Shown here in pieces: positions 30,418 through 41,567 of a DNA stretch of 64,000 nucleotides. Source of the DNA: Roseovarius sp. MMSF_3359 (GTDB taxonomy: Bacteria; Pseudomonadota; Alphaproteobacteria; Rhodobacterales; Rhodobacteraceae); the NCBI RefSeq assembly GCF_030733385.1, contig NZ_JASHJC010000003.1, positions 340,712 to 404,711 on the forward strand. Reading direction: 5' to 3'. The first letter of the stretch is position 1; every line of letters starts with the position of its first letter. The position numbers were made by a program, and so were the translations under genes. The notes under the pieces are model-generated. The model was given only the letters and a program-made list of their open reading frames with translations, was not told the origin of the DNA and did not search any database.

Positions 30418-31803
30418 TCATTCCACGTTTTTTAAGATACGGCTGTGTTTACGGGCCTCGGCCTGCACATCGCCAAAGGTGCGGATGCCGCGCGCTTCAA
30501 GCACCGCGATCATCTTGACGAAAGCCTCCGCCGTGGCCTGCGCATCGCCCAGGGCCGTATGGCGCAGCGATGGGTCGATCTCGATCTCCAACCGATCGCA
30601 GATCGCATCCAGCGTGTGTTCCGCCGAACCACCGAAAACCGCCGCCGACAGGTGCACCGTATCAAGCACCGGATGGTCGAAATCAATGTCGAGCCGCTCC
30701 GCCTGCCGATAGAGAAAGGCCGTGTCGAAGGGCGCGTTATGGGCCACGATCACCGCACCTTCGCAAAATTGGTGGAAGTCACGGCAGACCGCCTTGAACC
30801 GGGGCGCGCCTTTGACCATGGCGTCGTCGATCCGGTGGACCTTGGTCGATTGCGCGGGGATCTTGCGGCCCGGCCGCACGAGCGTGTCAAACACTTCGCC
30901 TGCCACGATCCTGCCATTGACCACCCGCACGGCCGCCAATTGCACCACGCGGTCCCGGTCGGGATTGAGGCCAGTGGTTTCGCTATCGAAGATCACATAG
31001 GTGAGGTCGCGCAGCGCGGTTTCGCGAAGCTCGGAGGATTGCGGCGCCTCCAGCAGGCCGAAATCATAGGTGAAGGGGCGCGCGGCCTCGGCCTCCAGTG
31101 GCTCCAGCATCAGGGTATAGCCCGCCCAACCCGCGAACCGGCGCACATGGCCCAAATAGATCGCGCCCGAGCGGCCAGTAACCGCAATGGTGCTGCGCGG
31201 GACATCCGTTTTCGCCATCTTGTCGAGGGTGGGTTGGATCGATTCCTTGTCGAGATAGTCAAAGATCAATGCCCTGAGCCGCGGCGTGCCTTCGCGTTCC
31301 ATCAGCGCCGCCGCCTGCCCGTCATAAAGCACGATCCGGTGATCTGCACTGACCAGAATGACCGCCAGCGGAATGTCCGACAGGATGCGCAGCAACTGCT
31401 CCTTTTCGCGGGTCAGTCGGGCGGTCTGTTCCTCGATGGTCTCGGAGGTGCTGCAGAGCTTGCGATGAATGGCCGATGCCGCCGGGGCCAGATCACCCAG
31501 ATACCGCGCCGCGCCCTCGTCGATCGGCTGCGCCACGTCGGAATGCGCCCGGACCCGTAGATGGGCGGCCAGGGCTTCGATCGGTTTGCTTACATGACGG
31601 TCGAACAAAAGCCAGACCGCCAGGATCAGACCGAGTACGCCGAACACGACGACGATGCCCACGGTCACAAAGGCCGACAGTGCCTCCGGCACGGCAAGTT
31701 GCCGGTATCCCAGCCAGAGCGCCAGAGCCGCAACCGCGACAATGCCCGCCCCCAACAGGCAGAAAAAGAGAAAGACCCGAAGCCTGAGGGGGAGGTCTCT
31801 CAC
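30418..31803 (-). CDS. membrane-anchored DnaQ-type 3'-5' exonuclease with sensor-like N terminus
   Basis: The 461-residue protein has two N-terminal membrane helices, a HAMP-like linker (FDRHVSKPIEALAAHLRVRA), a short coiled-coil run and a PAS-like segment (ILSDIPLAVILVSADHRIVLY). The C-terminal exonuclease domain has DEDDh residues Asp273 and Glu275 (DSETTGL), HNAPFDTAFL and HTALGDAQATAE. The start is a GTG at 31803 with GGAGG 6 bases upstream, right after the stop of the preceding gene. A sensor-kinase-like front end on an exonuclease is unusual in general but known beside DUF294 and acetate symporter genes. Its role may be nucleotide or RNA trimming linked to signalling. Confidence 0.88.
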   Translation of the reverse strand: MRDLPLRLRVFLFFCLLGAGIVAVAALALWLGYRQLAVPEALSAFVTVGIVVVFGVLGLILAVWLLFDRHVSKPIEALAAHLRVRAHSDVAQPIDEGAARYLGDLAPAASAIHRKLCSTSETIEEQTARLTREKEQLLRILSDIPLAVILVSADHRIVLYDGQAAALMEREGTPRLRALIFDYLDKESIQPTLDKMAKTDVPRSTIAVTGRSGAIYLGHVRRFAGWAGYTLMLEPLEAEAARPFTYDFGLLEAPQSSELRETALRDLTYVIFDSETTGLNPDRDRVVQLAAVRVVNGRIVAGEVFDTLVRPGRKIPAQSTKVHRIDDAMVKGAPRFKAVCRDFHQFCEGAVIVAHNAPFDTAFLYRQAERLDIDFDHPVLDTVHLSAAVFGGSAEHTLDAICDRLEIEIDPSLRHTALGDAQATAEAFVKMIAVLEARGIRTFGDVQAEARKHSRILKNVE

Positions 31804-31804
31804 A

Positions 31805-32326
31805 TCACACCTCCGCGCAGGCCGCCTGCAGGATCGGATCATCCTCGGCCACATCGCGCCAGGTCACATTGAGCGCCGCGCCATCCGCGCCGAATTCCAC
31901 CCCATCGACGATATCCGCGCGTTTCATCGCCGGACAATCGAACAGGACCGGCGCCTTGGCCGTCCGCGCCCAGCGTCCGTAAAAGACGAGTTCGACAATC
32001 CGCTGCCCGGGCTGGTCCGGGTGGCGCCGGATCGTGGCCTGATCGACGGCAACGAAGCGGTTCACATAAGGTTTGGCATAGGTCCAGGGGCGGTAAAATG
32101 CCGCCTCCTCGATGGCCTGCGCGACGACAAGCCCCTGCGGCATCGTGGCTTGTGTCCGGTTGAACCAGCTATATTCGCTTGAAATCGTGGCCAGCAGCAT
32201 CGCCACCCCTGCCGATGCGGGGATGAGCCATTTCGGCAGACGCCCGCCCAGCATCCGGTTCAATGCCCAGACAAGAAGCGCCGCCGCAGCGCCCGCCACC
32301 ACCGTGCCGATCAGTTCGAAAAACAT
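31805..32326 (-). CDS. hypothetical membrane-anchored protein
   Basis: The 173-residue protein has two N-terminal hydrophobic segments (ELIGTVVAGAAAALLVWAL and LIPASAGVAMLLATISS) and a soluble C-terminal part including SWFNRTQATMPQGLVVAQA. I do not recognise the family. It sits between the DUF294 protein and the membrane-bound exonuclease with gaps of 18 bases and 1 base, so it belongs to that operon and probably works with them. Confidence 0.75.
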   Translation of the reverse strand: MFFELIGTVVAGAAAALLVWALNRMLGGRLPKWLIPASAGVAMLLATISSEYSWFNRTQATMPQGLVVAQAIEEAAFYRPWTYAKPYVNRFVAVDQATIRRHPDQPGQRIVELVFYGRWARTAKAPVLFDCPAMKRADIVDGVEFGADGAALNVTWRDVAEDDPILQAACAEV

Positions 32327-32344
32327 TTCCCCTCCCCGTCATCC

Positions 32345-34171
32345 TCAGGCCAACAGACCGCGCCCCTGCATCAGTGCCGATTGCATCGTCTTGATCACCA
32401 CAAACGCATCGCGCAGATGGCTGCGTTCGAAATCCGAAAGCGTCGACGGTGGCAGGAAGTTATCCGGCGCCTCCCCGGCCTTTATTCGGGCCGCCTGATG
32501 CTCCAACCGCGTTTGCGCCACCAGGTCATAGGCATCGAGCAGGTCGCGCCCGCCGCTTGGACTGATGACGCCTGCCTCAAGGGCTGCCTTGACCCGCGCC
32601 CGAGTATTGACCGCGTCCAACTGCCCTTGCAAGGCATACATCCGCCCCAGGTCCACCACCGGAATGACCCCGTTGAGCTTGGTGTCGATCGTGTTGCGAT
32701 GCTCGCCCGAGCGGATCGTCGCAAAACCTCGTAAGAGGCCCAAGGGCGTCTGATGAGTCAGGGCATTGCTGGCCATATGCGCCGTGAAAATCGAATTCTC
32801 CGACGCCGCGCGCAGGGTCTCGGCCTGCAACCCGTCGAAAAGCGTCGTGTCCCCGCCAATGGGCCGCAGATCAAACATGACCGAGGCCAGCATCTGCGCC
32901 TCTTTGTGGGGCTGCGCGATCCAGCCGCGGAAATACTCGCGCCAGACCGAAAGCGGCTGTCGCCAGCGCGGGTTCGTGGCCATCATGTCGCCGGGGCAAT
33001 AGACATAGCCGCAGGCATTGAGACCGTCGCTCACGAACTGCGCAAAGGGTTCGAAATAGGCCTGCGCGGCGTCGTCAATCCCATCCTCGAGGATCAGGCA
33101 ATTATCCTGGTCGGACACGCCGGTTTGTTCCTGTCGTCCCTGCGATCCGCAGGCGAGCCAGAGATACCGCGCCGGGGCTGGGCCAAATTTCTCTTCGGCC
33201 AGCTTCAGCAGCTTGCGCGTCACCACATCGGCCACGTCGGTGACCAGGCGCGTGACCGTATCATGGCGATGTCCAGCGCCGACAAGCTGCACCAGAAGGC
33301 TGGGGATGCCCGCCGTGATCCCGGCCAGGTCTTCGGCGGTCTTGGCCCGCGCGGCCTTGGACACGAGGCCCGCCGCATTCGATGCCTGAAACCGGGTCAG
33401 GTCGGTCTGCGTGACGATGCCGATCAGGGTTCCGGCGGCCACGATGGGCAGGTGACCAATCCGATGCTCCATCATCAGGTGCAGCACATCCGAGCCGATC
33501 GCCGACGGCCCCAGGACACGCGGCGCACGGGTCATGATCGCCTCGACAGGCGTGTCATGGGCCATGCCCTCGGCCAGAGCCTTGCCCGACAGATCGCGGA
33601 CAGTGACGATGCCGGTCAGCGCCCCGTTGTCGACCACACAGAGGCAGGAAATCCCGCGCTCCTGCAAGAGCTGCGCCGCCGCACGGATCGTCGTATCGGG
33701 CGCGCAAGTGACCGGATCGCGCACCATCAGGTCCTCAACCCGCACACTCGTCAGGTCGTTGGCGCGGGCCGGGTTCTTGTCAGGGCCGGCCGGGTGGCGG
33801 TCGAAGAATTTGCGGAAGGGTGCGTGATCGTCCCACAGCTTGTGAAAAAGAGGCGCCGGCAGGCAGATCAGCTCGGCCTCGGTATCGGCGCGGGCAGAGG
33901 TGACTGCCTTGCCATCGCGCAGCAGGCCGCGTTCGCCGAAGGAATTGCCGCGCTCAAGCACCGAGATGACGCCGCCATTCTGATCCTTGACGGTAATCTG
34001 CCCGCCCAAGACGATGTAAAGGCCGCGCATCGGCGCGCCGAGGACATAAACATCTTGGTTAGGTTGCAGGTGCACCCGCTCTGCCTCGACCGAAACGGTG
34101 GTACGGACGTCATCGGGAAGCATGTCGTAAGGGTGCTGATGCGACAGGAATGACAAAACATCTTCGGTCAT
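32345..34171 (-). CDS. cNMP-binding/CBS/DUF294 nucleotidyltransferase-like protein
   Basis: The 608-residue protein combines a cyclic-nucleotide-binding domain (residues about 20-130, GNSFGERGLLRDGK), two CBS repeats (VEDLMVRDPVTCAPDTTIR, and VEAIMTRAPRV) and a DUF294 nucleotidyltransferase core (LWLACGSQGRQEQTGVSDQDN, a Gly-Ser followed by Asp-x-Asp) related to GlnD. The ATG at 34171 follows AAGG; a GTG nine bases earlier is less well placed. Proteins of this design are common next to DUF4212/SSS symporters and acs. They are thought to sense nucleotides and regulate uptake or metabolism, which is inference. Confidence 0.9.
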   Translation of the reverse strand: MTEDVLSFLSHQHPYDMLPDDVRTTVSVEAERVHLQPNQDVYVLGAPMRGLYIVLGGQITVKDQNGGVISVLERGNSFGERGLLRDGKAVTSARADTEAELICLPAPLFHKLWDDHAPFRKFFDRHPAGPDKNPARANDLTSVRVEDLMVRDPVTCAPDTTIRAAAQLLQERGISCLCVVDNGALTGIVTVRDLSGKALAEGMAHDTPVEAIMTRAPRVLGPSAIGSDVLHLMMEHRIGHLPIVAAGTLIGIVTQTDLTRFQASNAAGLVSKAARAKTAEDLAGITAGIPSLLVQLVGAGHRHDTVTRLVTDVADVVTRKLLKLAEEKFGPAPARYLWLACGSQGRQEQTGVSDQDNCLILEDGIDDAAQAYFEPFAQFVSDGLNACGYVYCPGDMMATNPRWRQPLSVWREYFRGWIAQPHKEAQMLASVMFDLRPIGGDTTLFDGLQAETLRAASENSIFTAHMASNALTHQTPLGLLRGFATIRSGEHRNTIDTKLNGVIPVVDLGRMYALQGQLDAVNTRARVKAALEAGVISPSGGRDLLDAYDLVAQTRLEHQAARIKAGEAPDNFLPPSTLSDFERSHLRDAFVVIKTMQSALMQGRGLLA

Positions 34172-34216
34172 GATCTGCACCCTTGTTGAATTCGCAAGGC
34201 CATTGCGGCCGGAAGA

Positions 34217-34246
34217 AAGGCGGGCGGCATGATAACCGCCCGCCTT
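34217..34246 (-). terminator. terminator after the symporter gene
   Basis: An 11-base perfect stem (AAGGCGGGCGG and CCGCCCGCCTT) around an 8-base loop lies 6 bases after the symporter stop on the minus strand, followed by TCTTCC. It separates the acs-adk-symporter unit from the DUF294 operon. Confidence 0.75.
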
Positions 34247-34252
34247 GATCTT

Positions 34253-36052
34253 TTAGTGGTCCACCGCAGCGCCTGCACCAGCAGGGACACGGACGCTTTC
34301 GACCAGGTCCTTGATCTCCTGCGGCGTGTCCTTGGTGGACATCGACACCCCATAGGCCACGGCGAAGTTGATGATCGCGCCAACCGCACCGATCGCGGTC
34401 GATTGGATGCCGAAGAGCGATCCGTCAACCGTATCCGGGAAGGAGTTGGTGCCCGCGATAAAGAACCAGCCTTTGTGCAGGAAGATGTAGATCAGGGTAA
34501 AGACCAGACCCGCAAGCATCCCGGCAACCGCGCCGACATTGTTCACGCGCTTGGAGAAGATCCCCATCATCAGCGCCGGGAAGATCGACGCCGCCGCCAG
34601 ACCAAAGGCCAGCGCCACGGTTTGCGCCGCAAATCCCGGGGGATTAAGACCCAGCCATGTGGCGACACCGATGGCCACCGCCATCGCGATCCGGGCCGAC
34701 AGAAGTTCGCCCTTTTCCGAGATGCTCGGATTGATCGCGCCTTTGACAAGGTCGTGACTGACCGCCGACGAAATCGCCAGCAGAAGGCCCGCCGCCGTCG
34801 ACAGGGCCGCCGCAAGGCCACCCGCGGCCACGAGACCGATCACCCAACCCGGCAGGTTGGCAATCTCGGGGTTGGCAAGCACCAGGATGTCACGGTTGAA
34901 GTTGGTCAACTCGTTGCCTTCCCAGCCATTCGCCGCAGCTTTTTCGGCCATCGCGTCGGACTTGTCGTTATAATACTGGATCTTGCCGTCGCCGTTCTTG
35001 TCTTCCCAATCGAGAAGACCGGTTTTCTGCCAGGTTTCCATCCAGTCGTAGCGCTCGTCATTGGCGATGGTCTCAACCGAAACCGCCTCGCCATTTGTGC
35101 CGTTGGGCCACATCAGCTCGGTGATGTTCAGGCGCGCCATTGCACCAACAGCCGGAGCCGTCAGGTAGAGAAGCGCGATGAAAACAAGCGCCCAGCCCGC
35201 GGACCAACGCGCGTCCGACACCTTCGGTACGGTGAAGAAGCGCATGATGACGTGGGGCAGACCCGCCGTCCCGATCATCAGCGACAGCGTGAAGAGCACC
35301 ATGTTGAGGTTGTCTTTGTGCGCCTCGGTGTAGCTGGCAAAGCCGAGATCGGTGACGATCTGGTCGAGCTTCTGCAGCAGGTAGACACTGCCTTCGCCGC
35401 CGGTGGCGGTGGTTTCGCTGAAGAGGCCAAGCGCCGGGATCGGCGTGCCGGTCAGTTGCAGCGAGATGAAGATCGCCGGGATCGTATAGGCCGTGATCAG
35501 CACGACATATTGCGCCACCTGCGTATAGGTCACGCCCTTCATGCCGCCGAAAACCGCATAGGCGAAAACCACACAGGCCCCGATCAGAAGACCGGACGTG
35601 TTGGAAATCTCCAGGAAGCGGCCAAAGGCCACACCCACGCCGGTCATCTGACCGATCACATAGGTGGTCGAGGCCACGATCAGACAGATTACCGCCACGA
35701 GACGCGCGGTCGGGGAATAGAAGCGGTCGCCGATGAATTCCGACACGGTGAACTTGCCGAATTTCCGCAAGTAAGGTGCCAGAAGCAGCGCCAGCAGCAC
35801 ATAGCCCCCGGTCCAGCCCATCAGGAAGGACGAGTTGTCATAGCCGGTGAAGGCGATGAGACCCGCCATCGAGATGAACGAGGCCGCCGACATCCAGTCC
35901 GCCGCCGTGGCCATGCCGTTGGTCACGGGGTGAACGCCCCGGCCCGCCGCATAGAATTCCGAGGTGGAGCCCGCCCGGGCCCAGACCGCGATGCCGATGT
36001 AGAGCGCGAAACTCGCGCCGACAAACAGCAGGTTAAGTGTAAACTGGTCCAT
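34253..36052 (-). CDS. sodium:solute symporter large subunit (VC_2705/ActP-like)
   Basis: The 599-residue SSS-family protein has about 13 membrane helices: VGASFALYIGIAVWARAGS, then ATAADWMSAASFISMAGLIA, GGLAAALSTAAGLLLAISSA and others. It pairs with the small DUF4212 subunit encoded just upstream and likely imports acetate or another short organic acid with sodium, feeding acs. A hydrophilic insertion around residues 320-375 contains an EF-hand-like loop, DKNGDGKI starting at Asp351. The start at 36052 (MDQFTLNL) leaves a 4-base gap to the small-subunit stop. Confidence 0.9.
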   Translation of the reverse strand: MDQFTLNLLFVGASFALYIGIAVWARAGSTSEFYAAGRGVHPVTNGMATAADWMSAASFISMAGLIAFTGYDNSSFLMGWTGGYVLLALLLAPYLRKFGKFTVSEFIGDRFYSPTARLVAVICLIVASTTYVIGQMTGVGVAFGRFLEISNTSGLLIGACVVFAYAVFGGMKGVTYTQVAQYVVLITAYTIPAIFISLQLTGTPIPALGLFSETTATGGEGSVYLLQKLDQIVTDLGFASYTEAHKDNLNMVLFTLSLMIGTAGLPHVIMRFFTVPKVSDARWSAGWALVFIALLYLTAPAVGAMARLNITELMWPNGTNGEAVSVETIANDERYDWMETWQKTGLLDWEDKNGDGKIQYYNDKSDAMAEKAAANGWEGNELTNFNRDILVLANPEIANLPGWVIGLVAAGGLAAALSTAAGLLLAISSAVSHDLVKGAINPSISEKGELLSARIAMAVAIGVATWLGLNPPGFAAQTVALAFGLAAASIFPALMMGIFSKRVNNVGAVAGMLAGLVFTLIYIFLHKGWFFIAGTNSFPDTVDGSLFGIQSTAIGAVGAIINFAVAYGVSMSTKDTPQEIKDLVESVRVPAGAGAAVDH

Positions 36053-36056
36053 CGTC

Positions 36057-36338
36057 TCAGTCCTCCTCGACGCCGTATTCACGGTCCAGCTTGTTCATCC
36101 GCCAGGCGTAGAAGAAGATCAGCGCCAGGAAGACGATGATCGACCCCTGCTGGGCAAACCAGAAGCCCAGGTCAGTGCCGCCAACGGCGATGCCGGAAAT
36201 CATCGGGCGCAGCAGAATGCCGAACCCAAAGGACACCAGCGCCCAGATGATGAGGCTGATAGTGATAATTCGGATGTTTGCCGACCAATAGCCGGCCCCA
36301 TCCTCGGCCGCCTTGGTTTGTTGTGTTTGATCCGCCAT
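36057..36338 (-). CDS. symporter small subunit (DUF4212)
   Basis: The 93-residue protein has two membrane helices (ITISLIIWALVSFGFGILL and GSIIVFLALIFFYAWRMNKL) with the DUF4212 pattern RPMISGI...LGFWFAQQGSI between them. It is always found with VC_2705-type symporters. The adjacent gene order here agrees, so it is the accessory subunit of the transporter. Confidence 0.9.
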   Translation of the reverse strand: MADQTQQTKAAEDGAGYWSANIRIITISLIIWALVSFGFGILLRPMISGIAVGGTDLGFWFAQQGSIIVFLALIFFYAWRMNKLDREYGVEED

Positions 36339-36409
36339 TTGGCGCTCCTCCTTCGTTTATTGTCGTAATGTCAGACATGGCCCTGAGGCCTTGGTATCCC
36401 GGGTGGCGG

Positions 36410-37095
36410 TCAGGCCACCGGGCTTGCGACGACGTTCGCGATATCCGCGGCGATGTGCGGGATTTCTCCCATTGCATCAACACGTTGCAGCTTACCCTTT
36501 TGACTGTAGTAGCTGATGAGCGGGGCCGTTTGCGCGTGATAGGCATCCAAACGCGACATCACCGTTTCGGCATTGTCGTCGGCGCGACGGGTCATCTTCT
36601 GCGCCCCGCAATTGTCGCAGGTGTTTGCCACTTTTGGCGGCTTGAACGTGTCGTGATAGCCCTCGCCGCAGCCCGCGCAGGTAAAGCGGCCCGCGATCCG
36701 GACGACCATCTTGACGTCATCGACCTCAAGCGACACGACCGCGCTGATCTGCTGCCCTTTCCGGGCCAGCAGGTCATCAAGCGCCTCGGCCTGTCCCGTG
36801 GTACGGGGAAAGCCGTCCAGAACCACGCCCTTGGCGCAATCGGACTGCGTCAGGCGATCCTTGAGGATCGCCAACACGATCTCGTCACTGACGAGCCCGC
36901 CGGCCTCCATCACCGATTTCGCCTCAAGCCCCGCCGGCGTGCCGGCGGCAACAGCGCCGCGCAGCAGATCACCGGTCGAGAGTTGCACCAGGCCAAACCG
37001 CTCTTCGAGCATCCGCGCCTGCGTCCCCTTGCCCGCACCCGGAGGTCCGAGCAGGATAAAGACCGGCGCCGAGGCAGATAACGTTTGTGCAGCCA

Positions 37096-37099
<4 letters not shown>
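36410..37099 (-). CDS. adk: adenylate kinase
   Basis: The 229-residue enzyme interconverts ATP, AMP and ADP. It has the P-loop [21 protein letters not shown], the [12 protein letters not shown] substrate segment and a LID domain with a four-cysteine zinc site (CAGCGEGYH and CDNCGAQK). Two ATG codons lie side by side at 37099 and 37096; the second has better spacing to GGGAGG. The overlap with the acs stop links it to acetate activation, where acetyl-CoA synthetase releases AMP that adenylate kinase must recycle. Confidence 0.95.
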
Positions 37100-39075
<1,976 letters not shown>

Positions 39076-39419
39076 GTTTTTCCTCCTCCAATACCTACGG
39101 GGCACAAAAAACGCTCAAACAATTGCAAACAAACACCCGCCCAGTGAGTAAAGGTGTTGTACATCAAATGTGAAAAGATTGTTTTATCTTATTATAATAA
39201 ATGAATATTTTTGTTAATTAATTTACTCCTAATACAGTTTTTTGTAAATTTTTTCGACAGAACCGCAATAGCTGAGCAATCTCAACAGACTAGGTGTCAA
39301 ACCGCTTCAAGACTTCTGCACCACCCCCGTCACTTCCGGCATGGTTGTATCGCTGTGCGCCCGATGGCGCACACGAAACCCATGCCAGGACACCAGCCAA
39401 TTGCAGTGCGGAGGGTGAA
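39076..39419. promoter_or_regulatory. noncoding gap upstream of acs
   Basis: This 344-base stretch has no credible gene. About 39110-39255 is very AT-rich against the GC-rich background and contains a perfect 12-base palindrome TTATTATAATAA at 39189-39200. It is likely the acs promoter and control region, since the next gene to the right is also leftward and ends at 39420. No known operator can be named. Confidence 0.45.
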
Positions 39420-40991
39420 TCAGGCGCCCTGCATGCCCGAAGGTATCCACCAATCGCGACCGCGCGCCGTTTCGACATATTCCGGCCAGCGGAAATGGAT
39501 CGGCGGATCGTAATCGCAAAGCGGTTCGATCATGGCGTCACCGGCGGTGCGGTGCTTGAACTCCGTCATGGCCGCCTCGCGCGCTGCGGGATCTTCCAGA
39601 AGGCGGATCGCCGAGGCTGCGATGATCTTGGCCGCACACCGCAGCATCGGGTCGATCGTCGCCGGGATACCCCCAAGCGCGTTCATCACCCAGGGCGGAT
39701 ACACCACCCCCGTCGGCGCCTTGAGCGCGGGGCGCGCGACATAGAACCGGGCGGTCGGGGCGTGCCAGGTCATGTCGGTGTAGTCGTCCGAGGTGGAATT
39801 CAACTGGCTCGGCGGCAGATCCCGGCGCAGGATCGCCTCGGCCTCCTGCGGGGCAATCAGCTGTCCAAGCTCCTCGATGAACGGCGCTGGCATGGGCTCA
39901 ATCCCAAGGTTGCGCTGGATCTCACGGGCCACGTCCATGGCGGCCGTGTCCCAGACCGGCGTGCCCACCTCTTGCATGGCAGCCCAGACCACCTCCGCCA
40001 TCGCGTGATTGGCCAGCCCGGGACGTGATTTGCAGACCCAATGCCGCTCGACCCGGCATCCGGTCATCGCCGCCGCCGCCTCGGCATTGCGGTCCAGCAC
40101 GGCGGTGATTCTGTCGGCCATCTCAACCGTCGGCACCCGCATCATGTACTGGATTTCGGCCAAACCCGCAGGCAGATTGTCCGCCGTCGCCTGACCCGCG
40201 GTCAGGATCGCCTCGGACACGGACCAGCCGCCCTGATGCGGCAACATCGCCTCCCGCAGTACCTTGGATGATTGGTACATCGTCATCAACGCATCATTCG
40301 CCCCCGGCGCCCGAACATCGGAATGCGATTGCGGGATCGGTGCGCCGTCGGTGCTGCCCCAGGTCTCGGGCGCGTCACAGATGAAGCGATAGATCATCGA
40401 ATAGGCGGCACCACAATGGGTGTCCCACCGGACGGTATTGCACATGGGCAGCATGTAGAACGGATGGAATGACAGCATCGCGGCGAGGCCGTCATAATAC
40501 CCCTTGGCCGCATGAATGGGTTTTGATCCGCGCACCTTCTCCGCCGGTTCCCCGGTATAGCGCAGCCCGCCCTTGATCCCGTGCTTTTCCATCGCGGCCT
40601 TGGTTGCCAGAAGCCCGCCCAGGGTCGATACCCCCAGACCGGAATGCGGATCGGTATGCCCGCCCGCCTGAAACCCCACCCCGTCGCGTGGCTGACGGGA
40701 CGTGGTGGCGGCCTGGCAATTGCCCGGAACCGCATCATATTCGGCGTACATCCCGATGACCGGCCCGTCCCCGTTCGACCACTCCGCGCAAAACGCCGTG
40801 GGCATCCCGCCTGATCCTTCCTCGACGGTGAACCCTTCTGCGCGCAGCCGCGTCACGTACCATTCGGCCGAGCGGTACTCGCGCCATGCAGTCTCGGCAA
40901 AGTCGAAAATCGTCGCGCACCAGTCGGACAACTCCGCCATGCGCGCGTCAACGACGCCAAGCGCATGGGATTGGGCATTGGTCAGTTTCAT
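39420..40991 (-). CDS. M20-family amidohydrolase (AbgB-like)
   Basis: The 523-residue protein resembles p-aminobenzoyl-glutamate hydrolase subunit B and related M20D amidohydrolases: FDFAETAWREYRSAEWY, GPVIGMYAEYDAVPGNCQ, GFQAGGHTDPHSGLGVS and a metal-binding segment NSTSDDYTDMTWHAPT. There is no signal peptide. It is a single gene 344 bases from acs. The substrate is probably an N-acyl or aminobenzoyl amino acid; no partner gene (AbgA) is present. Confidence 0.85.
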   Translation of the reverse strand: MKLTNAQSHALGVVDARMAELSDWCATIFDFAETAWREYRSAEWYVTRLRAEGFTVEEGSGGMPTAFCAEWSNGDGPVIGMYAEYDAVPGNCQAATTSRQPRDGVGFQAGGHTDPHSGLGVSTLGGLLATKAAMEKHGIKGGLRYTGEPAEKVRGSKPIHAAKGYYDGLAAMLSFHPFYMLPMCNTVRWDTHCGAAYSMIYRFICDAPETWGSTDGAPIPQSHSDVRAPGANDALMTMYQSSKVLREAMLPHQGGWSVSEAILTAGQATADNLPAGLAEIQYMMRVPTVEMADRITAVLDRNAEAAAAMTGCRVERHWVCKSRPGLANHAMAEVVWAAMQEVGTPVWDTAAMDVAREIQRNLGIEPMPAPFIEELGQLIAPQEAEAILRRDLPPSQLNSTSDDYTDMTWHAPTARFYVARPALKAPTGVVYPPWVMNALGGIPATIDPMLRCAAKIIAASAIRLLEDPAAREAAMTEFKHRTAGDAMIEPLCDYDPPIHFRWPEYVETARGRDWWIPSGMQGA

Positions 40992-41198
40992 GCGGGCCTC
41001 CCTGTGATGAGCTTAGGCAGGTTTGCGCCGCCGGGAAAAGGGGCAAGATGATCTGCGGTGCCAGCCGCCCGCGAAACCACCGCGAAACGACGGAAGCCGC
41101 AGATATTGGGCCCTTGGCATCACGTGATTTCTCAACAGACCTCACAATCCCGAAAAAGGACATGACCGAATTGCCCGACATGCCTAAGGTGACCAGTG

Positions 41199-41567
41199 AT
41201 GAACGAAGCAGAGCTCATTTTCTGGATCGCGCGCACCTGGCTCTGGATCGGGGCGGCGGTCGCAGCGGTTTTCCTGACCATCGGGATCGACCGCATCGAC
41301 GAAGACGCACGCGGTGCCTACGCGTTCCGCCCGCTCCTGATCCCCGGCATCCTGTTGATCTGGCCGCTTGTGCTTTGGCGCTGGTGGACGCTTGAAGCCG
41401 CGCGGTTTGATCCGCACTCCCGGTATCGCCCGGTCCGCGCCGCCCATGGGATCGCCGCGATCCTGCTTTGCGTGACCGTTCTGGGCGCCATCGCCCTTGG
41501 CCTTGCGGTGCGTCAGGAATGGCCTGCCGATTTTGAACCCACGCAGATCGGGGAGGTCGCGCAGTGA
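41199..41567 (+). CDS. small membrane protein of the Rieske operon
   Basis: The 122-residue protein has about three membrane segments: RTWLWIGAAVAAVFLTIGI, LLIPGILLIWPLVLWRWW and GIAAILLCVTVLGAIALGLAV. The ATG at 41199 is preferred to a GTG just before it. Its stop overlaps the GTG start of the Rieske-fusion gene (GTGA), so it is translationally coupled to it. I do not recognise the family; it may be a small subunit or assembly partner of the neighbouring redox protein. Confidence 0.72.
   Translation: MNEAELIFWIARTWLWIGAAVAAVFLTIGIDRIDEDARGAYAFRPLLIPGILLIWPLVLWRWWTLEAARFDPHSRYRPVRAAHGIAAILLCVTVLGAIALGLAVRQEWPADFEPTQIGEVAQ

Noticed and set aside
32753..36139. Two long rightward open frames (about 466 and 636 codons)
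   Set aside because: They are antisense to the DUF294 and symporter genes, which have clear domains. The predicted proteins are low-complexity, rich in Arg, His and Gln.
39189..39200. Perfect palindrome TTATTATAATAA as a named operator
   Set aside because: It is short and lies in an AT-rich region where such palindromes occur by chance, so I only note it inside the acs upstream region.
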